Source of the DNA: BJGV01 sp964194745
GTDB taxonomy: Bacteria; Pseudomonadota; Gammaproteobacteria; Burkholderiales; Nitrosomonadaceae
Length of the DNA: 64,000 nucleotides
Direction of reading: 5' to 3'
Assembly: GCA_965248035.1 (NCBI GenBank)
Contig: OZ252054.1
Location: 1,798,001 to 1,862,000, forward strand
How positions within the stretch are numbered: the stretch's first letter is position 1; each line of letters starts with the position of its first letter. The notes below the pieces were generated by a model that saw only the letters and a list, made by a program, of their open reading frames with translations, was not told the origin of the DNA and made no database searches. The position numbers and the translations under genes are program-made. Shown in pieces: positions 54,582 through 64,000 of the stretch.

Positions 54582-55631
54582 ATGACTAACATTGCAGTGA
54601 TACTGGGCGATGAAGCCGACAAGCTTCTAAACTACAAATGTAAAGGTGTGTCAAAGAATGAGCTACATCTACCGGGGTCGGACTTTGTCGATCGAGTAAT
54701 GGCAACAAGTGATCGAAAACCAAGTGTATTGCGTAATTTACAGGCACTATACAATCACGGACGCTTGGCAGGTAGTGGCTATTTGTCTATGTTACCGGTG
54801 GATCAGGGCGTAGAGCATTCAGCCGGAGCATCGTTTGCACCCAATCCAATATTTTTTGACCCCGAGAACATCATAAGACTCGCTATCGAAGGGGGCTGCA
54901 ATGCAGTGGCGTCCACTTTAGGGGTACTGGGAATAGTGGCACGGCGCTATGCTCACAAAATTCCTTTCATTCTTAAAATCAATCATAATGAATTGCTGAC
55001 TTTCCCAAACAAGTACGACCAGACCTTGTTTGCTAGCGTGGATCAAGCTTTTGAGATGGGTGCCTGTGCGGTTGGGGCAACAGTATTTTTTGGCTCCGAG
55101 GAATCGCGCCGGCAAATACAGGAAGTTTCTGAGGCTTTTTCACATGCACATGAACTTGGAATGGTGACGATTCTGTGGGCTTATACCCGAAACTCAGCAT
55201 TCAAGACTCTTGATAAGGATTACCATGTTAGTGCTGATTTGACCGGTCAGGCTAACCACCTTGCTGTAACTATCGGAGCTGATATTGTTAAACAGAAAAT
55301 GGCTGAAAACAATGGTGGTTATAATGCAATCAAGTTTGGTAAAATTAATCCTAAAGTCTACAGCGAGCTTACCACTGATAATCCGATTGACCTGGTTCGC
55401 TACCAGGTAGCGAACTGCTATATGGGCCGAGTAGGTATGATTAATTCGGGTGGCGAATCGGGCAAGGACGATTTGCGCCAAGCAGTTCGCACCGCAGTGA
55501 TCAACAAGCGTGCAGGTGGGATGGGGTTAATTTCTGGGCGTAAGGCTTTTCAGAAGCCGTTTACTGAAGGAGTAAAATTGCTAAATGCGATCCAAGATGT
55601 GTATCTGTCGAATGATGTCACCGTTGCCTGA
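54582..55631 (+). CDS. fbaB: Class I fructose-bisphosphate aldolase (FbaB/DhnA type)
   Basis: A 349-residue Schiff-base aldolase for glycolysis/gluconeogenesis. It has LPVDQGVEHSAGASFAPNP near residue 75, INHNELLT, and VTILWAYTRN. The catalytic Lys region is GADIVKQKMAENNGGYNAIKFGK, with MINSGGESGKDD and GLISGRKAFQKPF binding the phosphate. It has a strong ribosome-binding site (GAGGGGGAAG just before ATG). Autotrophic ammonia oxidisers need an aldolase in sugar-phosphate synthesis. Confidence 0.93.
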   Translation: MTNIAVILGDEADKLLNYKCKGVSKNELHLPGSDFVDRVMATSDRKPSVLRNLQALYNHGRLAGSGYLSMLPVDQGVEHSAGASFAPNPIFFDPENIIRLAIEGGCNAVASTLGVLGIVARRYAHKIPFILKINHNELLTFPNKYDQTLFASVDQAFEMGACAVGATVFFGSEESRRQIQEVSEAFSHAHELGMVTILWAYTRNSAFKTLDKDYHVSADLTGQANHLAVTIGADIVKQKMAENNGGYNAIKFGKINPKVYSELTTDNPIDLVRYQVANCYMGRVGMINSGGESGKDDLRQAVRTAVINKRAGGMGLISGRKAFQKPFTEGVKLLNAIQDVYLSNDVTVA

Positions 55632-56053
55632 AATTGCCCTGGAAAATAGTTGTTTATCTATAGCTTATCCATTCGTGTCCATGGTTAGTTTGCAAGTATG
55701 CTAACTTAGGCCCTCGAATTGATAGAAGTCCTCTTTATTTCATTATCTTGAGGACTGAGCTGGATATTGGTTCGTCTCTAGAATCTATAATATAGATCGT
55801 TAAGTAGGCATATGAAGATTTTGCATACTTTCCTGAAAGCAACTGCTTGGCCAGTTCGGAGTAGCTCAGATTCTCTGTAGTGACAGTTTTAACTGGTAAG
55901 CACTATTTTATAAATTTTCGCTTAGCTTTGGTAAATCCCTAAAAGCTGTTAATTGAATTGGTGTTTGATGAAGGTTGAACTCGTCGAACGAGGTACCCCT
56001 CCCAGCAGCAAGAACGCCTTGATATCATGGTAATTCAAGCTGCTTGTTTTCAA
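55632..56053. other. Intergenic, no gene seen
   Basis: About 420 bases between fbaB (plus) and the rpmE terminator. Only very short frames exist. Nothing recognisable as RNA gene or repeat; likely decayed sequence. Confidence 0.4.
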
Positions 56054-56086
56054 AGAATAAAAAAGGCAGCTCTAGGCTACCTTTTA
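56054..56086 (-). terminator. Intrinsic terminator of rpmE
   Basis: On the minus strand AAAGGTAGC, loop CTAGA, GCTGCCTTT (one mismatch), followed by a T-rich run. It lies 56 bases downstream of rpmE on the same strand. Confidence 0.75.
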
Positions 56087-56134
56087 AAAAGTATAACACG
56101 TACCCCTAAGATACTACCTGTTTACCTGTTTTTC

Positions 56135-56166
56135 TGCTTTGCTACCGTATTGCTTTGCTACCGTAT
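56135..56166 (-). repeat. 16-bp perfect tandem duplication in the 3' end of rpmE
   Basis: TGCTTTGCTACCGTAT occurs twice in a row (56135-56150 and 56151-56166). Removing one copy would restore a longer L31 ending in AEKQVNR; with both copies the frame shifts and stops after AIR. Confidence 0.9.
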
Positions 56167-56354
56167 TTTTTCCTAAATTTCTCAACTCGGCCGGCTGTGT
56201 CAACAATTTTCTGTTTTCCAGTATAAAATGGATGGCAGACGGAACACACCTCAATATTCAGAGGTTTTCCCATGGTAGAACGGGTCTGGAACGTATTACC
56301 ACAACTGCACGTCACAGTGATCTCCTGGTAGCTTGGATGAATTTCAGCTTTCAT
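56142..56354 (-). CDS. rpmE: 50S ribosomal protein L31
   Basis: A 70-residue protein of the zinc-binding (C+) L31 type: the cysteines are in TCSCGNTF and VCSVCHPFYTG. N-terminal MKAEIHPSYQEI is typical. The last three residues (AIR) come from a 16-bp tandem duplication that shifted the frame; without it the end would read AEKQVNR. The core fold should not be affected. Monocistronic, with its own terminator, upstream of rho on the same strand. Confidence 0.92.
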   Translation of the reverse strand: MKAEIHPSYQEITVTCSCGNTFQTRSTMGKPLNIEVCSVCHPFYTGKQKIVDTAGRVEKFRKKYGSKAIR

Positions 56355-56594
56355 TATTCGTGTCCTTAATCTGTGCCACTACTCTGTGTGACGAGAAATG
56401 GAAAGGCGCATATTATCCTTTAATATGGGATGGGTTGCAACTATGGGGGAGTTGTTTGTCGCCATTACCTTGGAGATCTACAAACTAGTTAGGCTTTGTT
56501 GGAATCTATACATAATATCGGAGAGAAAAGCACACTGCATCAAATCGAGAGGGCTAACACCATTTTTTAATGTTAATTTTATTTAGCAGTGATC

Positions 56595-57854
56595 TTACAC
56601 TCTTCGCATTGAATCGAAGAAATCATTATTGTTTTTTGTAGCTTTTATTTTGTCTAGCAGGAACTCCATTGCTTCTACATCATCCATTGGGTAGAGCAAT
56701 TTGCGCAGTACCCAAATTTTTTGTAGTACATCTGGTTTGATAAGTAATTCCTCTTTGCGTGTGCCCGAGCGGTTGACATTGATAGCAGGGTAGGTACGCT
56801 TCTCTGCCATGCGTCGGTCAAGATGGATTTCCATGTTACCAGTACCTTTGAATTCTTCGTATATCACATCATCCATGCGTGAACCAGTATCTACTAGTGC
56901 AGTTGCAATGATGGTTAAGGAGCCACCTTCCTCTATATTGCGTGCAGCGCCAAAGAATCGCTTGGGACGTTGTAGAGCATTAGCATCGACCCCACCAGTG
57001 AGCACCTTGCCAGAGGCGGGAATTACAGTATTGTACGCGCGTGCTAAGCGCGTGATTGAGTCCAATAGTATCACCACATCCTTTTTGTGCTCTACTAGGC
57101 GCTTAGCTTTCTCAATAACCATTTCAGCTACTTGTACATGGCGTACTGCCGGTTCATCAAATGTGGATGAAACAACTTCTCCTCTAACCGAGCGGATCAT
57201 CTCGGTTACTTCTTCGGGGCGTTCATCAATTAGTAGAACCATAAGGATAACTTCAGGATAATTAGAAGCGATCGCATGCGCAATGTGTTGCAGCATCACG
57301 GTTTTCCCGGACTTGGGGCTTGATACGAGCAGACCCCGCTGCCCCATCCCAATGGGTGCAATAAGGTCAATGATGCGGCTAGTGACGTTTTCCTCGGCCT
57401 TGATGTCACGTTCAAGGAGAAGTCGTTGTGTAGGGAATAGTGGGGTAAGATTTTCAAACAGGATCTTGTGCTTGGAGTTTTCCGGTGGTTCACTGTTGAC
57501 CTTATCCACCTTTACTAGCGCAAAGTAGCGTTCGCCATCCTTCGGGGTGCGGATCTCACCGTCTATCGAATCTCCAGTGTGTAGGTTGAAGCGTCTGATT
57601 TGGCTGGGAGAAACATAAATATCATCGGGTCCAGCCAAATAGGATGTGTCAGGTGATCGCAGAAAACCGAAACCGTCCTGCAACACCTCTAGAGTACCCT
57701 CGCCAAAAATGCTTTCTCCTTTGCGTGCTTGGTTCTTCAGCATGGCAAAAATCAAATCCTGTTTTCGCAGTCGGTTGGCGCCATCGATCTGATTGGTGAT
57801 AGCCATATCTATCAGTTCAGTGACATGGAGGTTCTTAAGGTCGGATAAATGCAT
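56595..57854 (-). CDS. rho: Transcription termination factor Rho
   Basis: A 419-residue hexameric RNA helicase. The N-terminal Rho_N domain (LSDLKNLHVTELIDMAI) precedes the RNA-binding cold-shock domain (GFGFLRSPDTSYLAGPDDIYVSPSQIRRF). The ATPase has Walker A RGLLVSSPKSGKTVML, LLIDERPEEVTEM, and the Q-loop region GGVDANALQRPKRFFGAARN. Standard length and intact. trxA lies upstream on the same strand, a common rho-trxA pairing. Confidence 0.97.
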   Translation of the reverse strand: MHLSDLKNLHVTELIDMAITNQIDGANRLRKQDLIFAMLKNQARKGESIFGEGTLEVLQDGFGFLRSPDTSYLAGPDDIYVSPSQIRRFNLHTGDSIDGEIRTPKDGERYFALVKVDKVNSEPPENSKHKILFENLTPLFPTQRLLLERDIKAEENVTSRIIDLIAPIGMGQRGLLVSSPKSGKTVMLQHIAHAIASNYPEVILMVLLIDERPEEVTEMIRSVRGEVVSSTFDEPAVRHVQVAEMVIEKAKRLVEHKKDVVILLDSITRLARAYNTVIPASGKVLTGGVDANALQRPKRFFGAARNIEEGGSLTIIATALVDTGSRMDDVIYEEFKGTGNMEIHLDRRMAEKRTYPAINVNRSGTRKEELLIKPDVLQKIWVLRKLLYPMDDVEAMEFLLDKIKATKNNNDFFDSMRRV

Positions 57855-58022
57855 TCGCGGTACTCGAAGGTATAGAAAACGTAGGGTGTAAAGCGTTAGT
57901 TGGGCATGTAATGCATTAGGGAGTATTAGATGGCGATGGGGTATAGGTAGTGCAAGAATTAGAAGCGGCTTAGCTAGTTGAATCCCGCTTCAGAGAGATA
58001 CTTAGTCCTAAGGCTAGCGGAT

Positions 58023-58349
58023 TTAGATGTGGCTGTCAATAAATGCAGTCAATTGGGCCTTGGATAACACGCCGACTTTGGTTGCCTCAATATTACCGTT
58101 CTTGAATAGCATTAGTGTGGGGATACCCCGAATGCCGTATTTAGGTGGTGTGGACTGGTTCTCATCAACATTAAGCTTAGTCACTTTGAGTCGTCCGTCA
58201 TATTCTACAGCGACCTCATTCAGAATGGGTGTGATCATCTTGCATGGACCGCACCAGTCTGCCCAGTAATCCACCAGTACAGGTACGGTTGACTGTAATA
58301 CTTCTGCCTCAAACGTGTCATCGGAGACGTGATGAATTTGTTGACTCAT
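58023..58349 (-). CDS. trxA: Thioredoxin 1
   Basis: A 108-residue cytoplasmic disulfide reductant. The active site is YWADWCGPCKMI, with KYGIRGIPTLMLFKNG containing the cis-proline. It supplies electrons to DsbD (13205) among other partners. Standard length. Confidence 0.97.
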   Translation of the reverse strand: MSQQIHHVSDDTFEAEVLQSTVPVLVDYWADWCGPCKMITPILNEVAVEYDGRLKVTKLNVDENQSTPPKYGIRGIPTLMLFKNGNIEATKVGVLSKAQLTAFIDSHI

Positions 58350-59019
58350 GGGAATTTTTTAGGTATTAAATTTAATTGCTAACAATGTGCAGGGCGCTGG
58401 CACGTTATTATGGTATATAAGATTCTGTTAAGTTTTCTTTTTAAGAAGCATAATCAAGTATGACCAATGCCATTTAGTCAATATAGTATCGAAAAAAAGG
58501 GAGAAAGGGAAGTACTACGTTTTACGAATGCTGGAACTCTATTTCCGACTTATCATTACTTCGCCTGTCAATTGAATAGACCCGAATAAATTTTGTATTA
58601 CAACTTCTGGAAGTTTAATTTGTCTACAGTGTTAACGTATAACATGCTGGAATAGCACGAGCATGTGGTTTACCAGATTGGTTTTACTAGTATTAATAAT
58701 TTTTATATACCTAGGATATAGGCTTTTGTCTCGTGGTTCTAAGTATGGTAATTACATTTTAGTAGTGGTGGATATAATACAATCTACACTTTTTGTGAGG
58801 TGGACTAGAATATATTTTAACCCATTTACCTAAATTCAGGAACATGTTGGTATGTACATGGGGGTAATTAACAGAATAGCTGGTTGCGACATCTGCTCCC
58901 GATTTATTAGACGCTACACTTTTTATAATTGGTATTCCAGCTAATTGTACGACTGGATGAATCAAGAAATATTTTATTGTTAAAAGCAGAGCACATAGAG
59001 TCATTAAGATCCTTTTGCA
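58350..59019. other. AT-rich intergenic region upstream of ureD
   Basis: 670 bases between trxA (minus) and ureD (plus). Apart from the 56-codon membrane-peptide frame, nothing is recognised. An 81-codon minus frame (58759-59004) has no likeness. The composition matches the AT-rich ureD, so the transferred segment may begin here. Confidence 0.45.
58663..58833 (+). CDS. Possible 56-residue membrane protein
   Basis: ATG 58663 opens a 56-codon frame with a clear N-terminal membrane anchor (FTRLVLLVLIIFIYLGYRLL) followed by a basic turn (SRGSK) and a hydrophobic C-terminal half. No family is recognised; it could be the stub of a longer gene. Ribosome-binding site is weak. Confidence 0.3.
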   Translation: MWFTRLVLLVLIIFIYLGYRLLSRGSKYGNYILVVVDIIQSTLFVRWTRIYFNPFT

Positions 59020-59883
59020 ATGAGTACAATGGCTAATTTATATATTAAGGCAGGTTTTAAAGAGGGTAAATCTTACTTGATGGATAGCTATGTTAGTGTA
59101 CCTTTTCGCATTACTAATGTTGGGCAAATTAAAGATGATGATTGTCTATACATGATGCTTGGGAGTTCCTCTCCTGGTTTATTAGATACTGATAATCACA
59201 AGATAAGTATCAATATGGAGGAAAACAGCCGATTTCAGTTACAGACACAATCTTACCAACGATTATTTAACATGAAGAAAGGTTCGTCACAGATAACGAA
59301 AGTAAAACTCGCGCCTAACAGCGCTTTTTGTTACGTGCCTCGTCCAATAGTTCCACAGGAGAATTCTATATTCAGAAATCAAACTATCATTCATCTAGAA
59401 GAGAATTGTGAATTAATTCACAGTGAAATCATAACTTGTGGTAGAAAAAATTCTGAATTTATTTCCCCTGGCAGAGAAATCTTTGGCGAAATATTCTGGT
59501 TCACTTATTTTCAAAATGTGACAGAAATTTATTTTAATGATCTTTTAATTCTAAAAGACAAGATAATATTAGAGCCTAAGGCAGTTCCTGTAAATACTGT
59601 TATTCAGTTAGAAGAGTATACGCACCAAGCTACTTTTATATACTTAAATACAGGGAGTAGCAGGGTTGCTCACGAATTTATAGCAGAGATTCTAAAAATC
59701 ATGGAATATGAGGAGAATATTTCTTTTGGGATTTCGGAAACGGCTGCAAATGGTTTTGTACTGCGGGTATTAGGAAACGGTGGGGAGCAGTTGTTTAATT
59801 GTTTTCAACAAGTACAGAACTTCTTATGGGACAGGGAAGAAGCGCCGATTGCTAGTATTAAAGAAAAATCTTTCACTAACTAA
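59020..59883 (+). CDS. ureD: Urease accessory protein UreD (orphan)
   Basis: A 287-residue protein of the UreD/UreH family, which builds the UreD-UreF-UreG complex that inserts nickel into urease. Recognisable parts are LYIKAGFKEGKSYLMDSYVSVPFRI near the N-terminus, SSSPGLLDTDNHKISI, RFQLQTQSYQRLFNM and FCYVPRPIVPQENS. HLEENCELIHSEIITCGR and QLEEYTHQATFIYLN follow. It looks closer to Bacteroidetes-type UreD than to proteobacterial ones, and is AT-rich. No ureABCEFG gene is in the window. ATG 59020 or 59029 may be the start; neither has a good ribosome-binding site. Confidence 0.8.
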   Translation: MSTMANLYIKAGFKEGKSYLMDSYVSVPFRITNVGQIKDDDCLYMMLGSSSPGLLDTDNHKISINMEENSRFQLQTQSYQRLFNMKKGSSQITKVKLAPNSAFCYVPRPIVPQENSIFRNQTIIHLEENCELIHSEIITCGRKNSEFISPGREIFGEIFWFTYFQNVTEIYFNDLLILKDKIILEPKAVPVNTVIQLEEYTHQATFIYLNTGSSRVAHEFIAEILKIMEYEENISFGISETAANGFVLRVLGNGGEQLFNCFQQVQNFLWDREEAPIASIKEKSFTN

Positions 59884-59944
59884 ATTTGAGTATCTATAAG
59901 AAGGAGCGATTAAAGCGTAACAATTATAAAAATCCGGCCGTACC

Positions 59945-60832
59945 TTAAGGTGCCAGCAAATAGTCTTTTACCAATATGATCTGGTCATCGCTCATAAGCA
60001 TGGGTGCATGGCCTATATTGGGCAATTCTATTATCTGTGCCATAGCTCCGCGTACTTGCATTTTTTCCACAGTATCTGGGTGTAGTACGTCAGATTTTAC
60101 GTCATGTAATATTAACGTGGGGATGTTTAATGCATCCCATTGTGTCCACATATTGATATCATGGGACATATGATTTTTGAGACTTACAGCTATTCCAGGA
60201 TCAAAGGTGTAGCCATATGTTCCATTGTCAAATTTACGAGCGCTATGTACCGCAAGATGGTGCCACTGGGCATCGGTTAGATGACCGTATGAGGACGATG
60301 TTTCTTTTATATGAGCTTTAAACTCGTTGAAACTGTTGAAACGTGGATCTTTGCTGACGTGATCAAATATTTTTGCTAATGCTATGGCTGGAATTAATGG
60401 ACCGATGTCACTCATAACAAGTCTACGTATAAGATATGGTGATTCTGGCTGAATTGCCATCATCATGCCGATAAGTCCGCCCATAGATATACCTACCCAG
60501 TCCAGTTGAACGGTGTTGTTTTCCAATGCGCCTACATGTGCGAGCAATGCTACCGCATCTGACAGATAAAGCGGGTGATGATCATAATCTTCTATGTTGG
60601 TCAGCCAGTCGCTTTGTCCTCGTCCTACTACATCTACACAAATCACGCGACAGTTAGTTTCCAGTGCTTTTGCAAGGAAATCGAAGTCGCGGCAATTGCG
60701 CGTCAAACCATGGACACAAACAACGATGTGAGGATTATCTGGATCTCCCCATTCGGTATATGTAATATACCGTGCTTTTGTATCAAAATTATTATCTGAA
60801 TTGGTATGAACAGGAAATCGGTTGAGCTGCAT
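59945..60832 (-). CDS. Alpha/beta hydrolase
   Basis: A 295-residue hydrolase. The oxyanion motif is VCVHGLTRNCRDFDFLA, the nucleophile elbow is WVGISMGGLIGM (Ser near residue 120), an Asp lies in TLILHDVKSDVLHP, and the catalytic His is in NIGHAPMLM. No signal peptide, so cytosolic. Resembles esterase/lipase or haloalkane-hydrolase-like proteins common in betaproteobacteria; substrate unknown. Confidence 0.85.
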   Translation of the reverse strand: MQLNRFPVHTNSDNNFDTKARYITYTEWGDPDNPHIVVCVHGLTRNCRDFDFLAKALETNCRVICVDVVGRGQSDWLTNIEDYDHHPLYLSDAVALLAHVGALENNTVQLDWVGISMGGLIGMMMAIQPESPYLIRRLVMSDIGPLIPAIALAKIFDHVSKDPRFNSFNEFKAHIKETSSSYGHLTDAQWHHLAVHSARKFDNGTYGYTFDPGIAVSLKNHMSHDINMWTQWDALNIPTLILHDVKSDVLHPDTVEKMQVRGAMAQIIELPNIGHAPMLMSDDQIILVKDYLLAP

Positions 60833-61013
60833 AGTTTGAACTTTATGTTAAATAACTAGTACGTTAGTATAATTTAATGCATTGGTACCCCTATTTATGT
60901 GACAGGACTAAACATAGCTAGTACTTAGTAACTTAAGTCTTCCTTTGAGCGGGATCAAGAAGCTTTTCAGGAAAATGAGGATAAAAAAATGATCTCAGAT
61001 TTAATTAGTGTTT

Positions 61014-61586
61014 CTAATCTTTGTAAGCTTCAATTTCTATTGTGAGTTTAAGATTATCACCCACACCTGGCAGCGCGTAATTCATGCCGAAATTTGAACG
61101 TTTCATATTCGCCGTGGCGTCAATTCCGCACATGGCTTTTTGATTCATGGGATTTTTGCCGCATTTAAACGCTGTGATGGCAAGGATTACTGGCTTCGTG
61201 ACACCAAGTAATGTGAGGTTTCCTTCGACCGTGGTGGGGGTGTTTCCATTGAATTTCACCATAGTAGATTTGTAGGTTGCTTTCGGGAATTCAGCCGTAT
61301 TAAAGAAATCCGGGGAACGTAGGTGGGCATCTCGTTTTTTCAGGCCGGTATTTAACGAAGCTGTCTCAATAATTACGTCGACCGACCCAACCTTCGCGAC
61401 GTGGTCGATAGTAAGTTTCCCGCTCGTTTTGTCAAATCGACCACGCATAGTAGAAAATCCCAAGTGGCTGACGGCAAAGTGAGTATAGGTATGTGATGGG
61501 TCAATAGTATAAGTTTTCGTTGCAGCAGATACACTAGCACTGAAGAAGAAGAATGAAACAAGCAATGTGGTCGTTGTATGAAACAT
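61014..61586 (-). CDS. YceI family periplasmic protein
   Basis: A 190-residue lipocalin-like protein with a Sec signal peptide (about 1-21, ending SVSAA). The YceI fold shows KTYTIDPSHTYTHFAVSHLGFSTMRGRFDKTSGKL, then LRSPDFFNTAEFPKATYKST and a C-terminal NFGMNYALPGVGDNLKLTIEIEAYK. Such proteins bind isoprenoid lipids such as polyprenyl pyrophosphates or quinones. No ribosome-binding oddities. Cytochrome b561 partners often found next to YceI are absent. Confidence 0.93.
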   Translation of the reverse strand: MFHTTTTLLVSFFFFSASVSAATKTYTIDPSHTYTHFAVSHLGFSTMRGRFDKTSGKLTIDHVAKVGSVDVIIETASLNTGLKKRDAHLRSPDFFNTAEFPKATYKSTMVKFNGNTPTTVEGNLTLLGVTKPVILAITAFKCGKNPMNQKAMCGIDATANMKRSNFGMNYALPGVGDNLKLTIEIEAYKD

Positions 61587-61667
61587 GGCATTTCCTTTTT
61601 ATGTGGATAGAGAATAATTAGTTAATATAACCGAGAAATGGTTCTTTAATCATTCTAGACATACTTG

Positions 61668-62489
61668 TTATATTGGAATCACACCAGCTTTGTTCCATGC
61701 AAGTAAAATAGAAGCGGCACCAATGATTAGTGTGAGTACTGACAACACAATGATCTGTTCGCGTAGTGCCCAATTTCTTGGTAAAGGAACGTGTGCAACT
61801 AACGGAATAGCAGCTAGCACAGGGAGGCAATACCAGGGCATCTGAGCGAGCATCATCGTAGCTGGTGAAATTAATCCACACAGTAGCGACAGTGGCAAAG
61901 TGAACGTTCTTCCGCAAAAGAAAGGCTTTCCACTCATTAACTGAGTTAGAATATAAGCACTACAGGCCATACCGATAGCAAGCCCAAGTTGTCCCAACAG
62001 CGCTGATGCACTTAACGATGCGGATATACCGATACCTATACCTAGGCCCATTCCTGCTGAGCCAGCGCGTGCTGGTTTGGTAGCAAGACGATCCATGAAA
62101 ATTATCACGCACGTTACGTAGGTAACTATACCAATACCATATATCGTTACCTCTTGTATTTCTTTTTGCTGCAATACTGGCCACAACATCCATAACACCA
62201 CATTACTGCAAGCGATTGCAATTAAGTAACGCATAAACCGCCAGGTATTTGATGTTAAATCAAGCAATACTCCTATGATGGCAGCAATCAGCCCAGACAG
62301 AATAATTTTTTTGATGGCAGAGAGTGGTTCAAAATTGAAATCTGCAACAAGATAAACAGTTGTACAGAATCCTGTAATTACAGCAAGTCCTGATAGTCGC
62401 AGACGATTGAGTAATACAGAAGCAATCAGGGCAGCGATAAAAGGGGCGATAATGCTTTGTGCGATAGGGTGACTTATCCACTCATTCAA
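61668..62489 (-). CDS. Multispanning membrane protein of unknown function
   Basis: A 273-residue protein with about eight or nine hydrophobic segments spread over the whole length, short polar loops, and a Gly-rich middle (GSAGMGLGIGIGISASLSASALLGQLGLAIGMA, about 143-176). It has no signal peptide. I do not recognise the family. Between the YceI gene and the rRNA operon; no operon partner is obvious. Confidence 0.6.
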   Translation of the reverse strand: MNEWISHPIAQSIIAPFIAALIASVLLNRLRLSGLAVITGFCTTVYLVADFNFEPLSAIKKIILSGLIAAIIGVLLDLTSNTWRFMRYLIAIACSNVVLWMLWPVLQQKEIQEVTIYGIGIVTYVTCVIIFMDRLATKPARAGSAGMGLGIGIGISASLSASALLGQLGLAIGMACSAYILTQLMSGKPFFCGRTFTLPLSLLCGLISPATMMLAQMPWYCLPVLAAIPLVAHVPLPRNWALREQIIVLSVLTLIIGAASILLAWNKAGVIPI

Positions 62490-62719
62490 AGTTAGTCTCC
62501 GAATTCAAATAAAATTTGTGGTGATTATGCTGTATTTTATTGTGGTTGTTTACAATCTTTATTTAGAGATATAGAAATGATTCTGAGGTAAGAGAGAAGA
62601 CAAATGGAATCCATCAGGAAGCTAGCCAGAGAATAGCCAGCATTAAATGCTTTATTCTAGTTATGGTGCTTAGTTTAAGAAGTGATTTATCTCAAAGATT
62701 CTATAGTTTCATACATAAG
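62490..62719. other. Intergenic, no gene seen
   Basis: 230 bases between the rRNA terminator and the membrane-protein gene. It should hold the promoter of the membrane-protein gene on the minus strand. Nothing else recognised. Confidence 0.4.
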
Positions 62720-62749
62720 AAAACCCCGACCTTGACGTGTCGGGGTTTT
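62720..62749 (-). terminator. Intrinsic terminator of the rRNA operon
   Basis: AAAACCCCGAC and GTCGGGGTTTT are perfect 11-bp arms around the 8-base loop CTTGACGT. On the minus strand the second arm ends in TTTT then CTTAT. It lies just beyond the 3' end of 5S rRNA. Confidence 0.9.
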
Positions 62750-62761
62750 CTTATTGTAAGG

Positions 62762-62876
62762 TGCCTGGCGGTGACCTACTTTCACATGCGTAGTGCACAC
62801 TATCATCGGCGCAACTTCGTTTCACGGTCCTGTTCGGGATGGGAAGGGGTGGATCCAAAGCGCTATGGCCGCCAAG
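62762..62876 (-). rRNA. rrf: 5S ribosomal RNA
   Basis: About 115 bases. On the minus strand it starts near GCTTGGCGGCCATAGCG and ends near GTCACCGCCAGGCA, whose ends pair as the 5S terminal helix. The internal CCCATCCCGAACAGGACCGT segment is a 5S hallmark. Ends are approximate by a few bases. Confidence 0.93.
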
Positions 62877-63079
62877 CGTAACTATAATCAGGAAGTGAGA
62901 GGTAAAAGATTATCAGATTCCTGATTTTTCAAACAACATGCCTCAGTCTGGAAGAAATAAATTGGTAATTGGGTAAAATTGTATTAGAACACAAACAACC
63001 TACTTGACGCTTCGGGTGAGATTAAGAACTAATTAATATCCTTTTAAGCATCACACTCCACGCTATGCTCAAGGTTATA
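62877..63079 (-). other. 23S-5S internal transcribed spacer
   Basis: About 200 bases between 23S and 5S with no tRNA gene seen. Contains AT-rich processing-type sequence only. Confidence 0.7.

Positions 63080-64000
<921 letters not shown>

Noticed and set aside
58759..59004. 81-codon minus-strand frame upstream of ureD
   Set aside because: No recognisable motif, runs opposite the possible promoter region of ureD, and overlaps another weak plus-strand frame.

Overview
The window reads as a chromosomal segment of a betaproteobacterium, most likely an ammonia oxidiser of the Nitrosomonas type. That placement is an inference from gene order (cutA-dsbD-tlpA, hemC-hemX-hemY, miaB-phoH-ybeY-corC-lnt-glyQ-glyS-gmhB-plsC-ygjP, lptM-lysA, aroE-mtgA, dxs-ispA-xseB, rho-trxA, folE2), from the protein sequences and from a moderate base composition. 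No ammonia-oxidation gene is present to prove it. The genome shows active decay: several genes carry single nonsense codons, short tandem duplications or truncations.

Bases 1 to about 11,850 are the right end of an integrated phage or island. A virion protein cut by the left edge is followed by a tail fibre, a lysis cassette (holin, two small membrane proteins, GH24 endolysin, i-spanin with an o-spanin gene nested out of frame), an IS1595-type transposase remnant, a very AT-rich restriction-modification gene split by an in-frame TAA, a DinD-like relic, and a tyrosine integrase on the minus strand. The right border holds the promoter and first codons of a second IS1595-type transposase, fused to a chromosomal DUF748 gene that has lost its 5' part.

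Bases 12,600 to 45,640 are mostly housekeeping: thiol-redox genes and CutA; an epimerase and a flavin-iron-sulfur reductase; heme genes with hemD missing between hemC and hemX; the long plus-strand miaB-to-ygjP run, whose GmhB has lost catalytic and zinc residues; lptM-lysA; a minus-strand set mgtE, mtgA, aroE, tonB-like, RNase II-like; an inserted nickel-transporter-like gene; folE2; and dxs-ispA-xseB.

Bases 45,640 to 54,513 are accessory: a Rieske oxygenase gene killed by two stop codons, a DMT permease, a SpoIIAA-like protein, then a four-gene operon (fatty acyl-AMP ligase, extended SDR, acyl carrier protein, serine-palmitoyltransferase-like alpha-oxoamine synthase). Its content and order resemble the Caulobacter ceramide genes, so it probably makes the long-chain base of a sphingolipid. 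An ABC-transporter relic and a glycerophosphodiesterase follow.

Bases 54,514 to 64,000 hold class I fructose-bisphosphate aldolase, rpmE (3' end altered by a 16-bp duplication), rho, trxA, a stand-alone AT-rich ureD, a hydrolase, YceI, a multispanning membrane protein, and the 3' end of an rRNA operon (5S and partial 23S) on the minus strand. The orphan ureD and the transporter gene near 40.7 kb look like dispersed pieces of a foreign urease accessory set.
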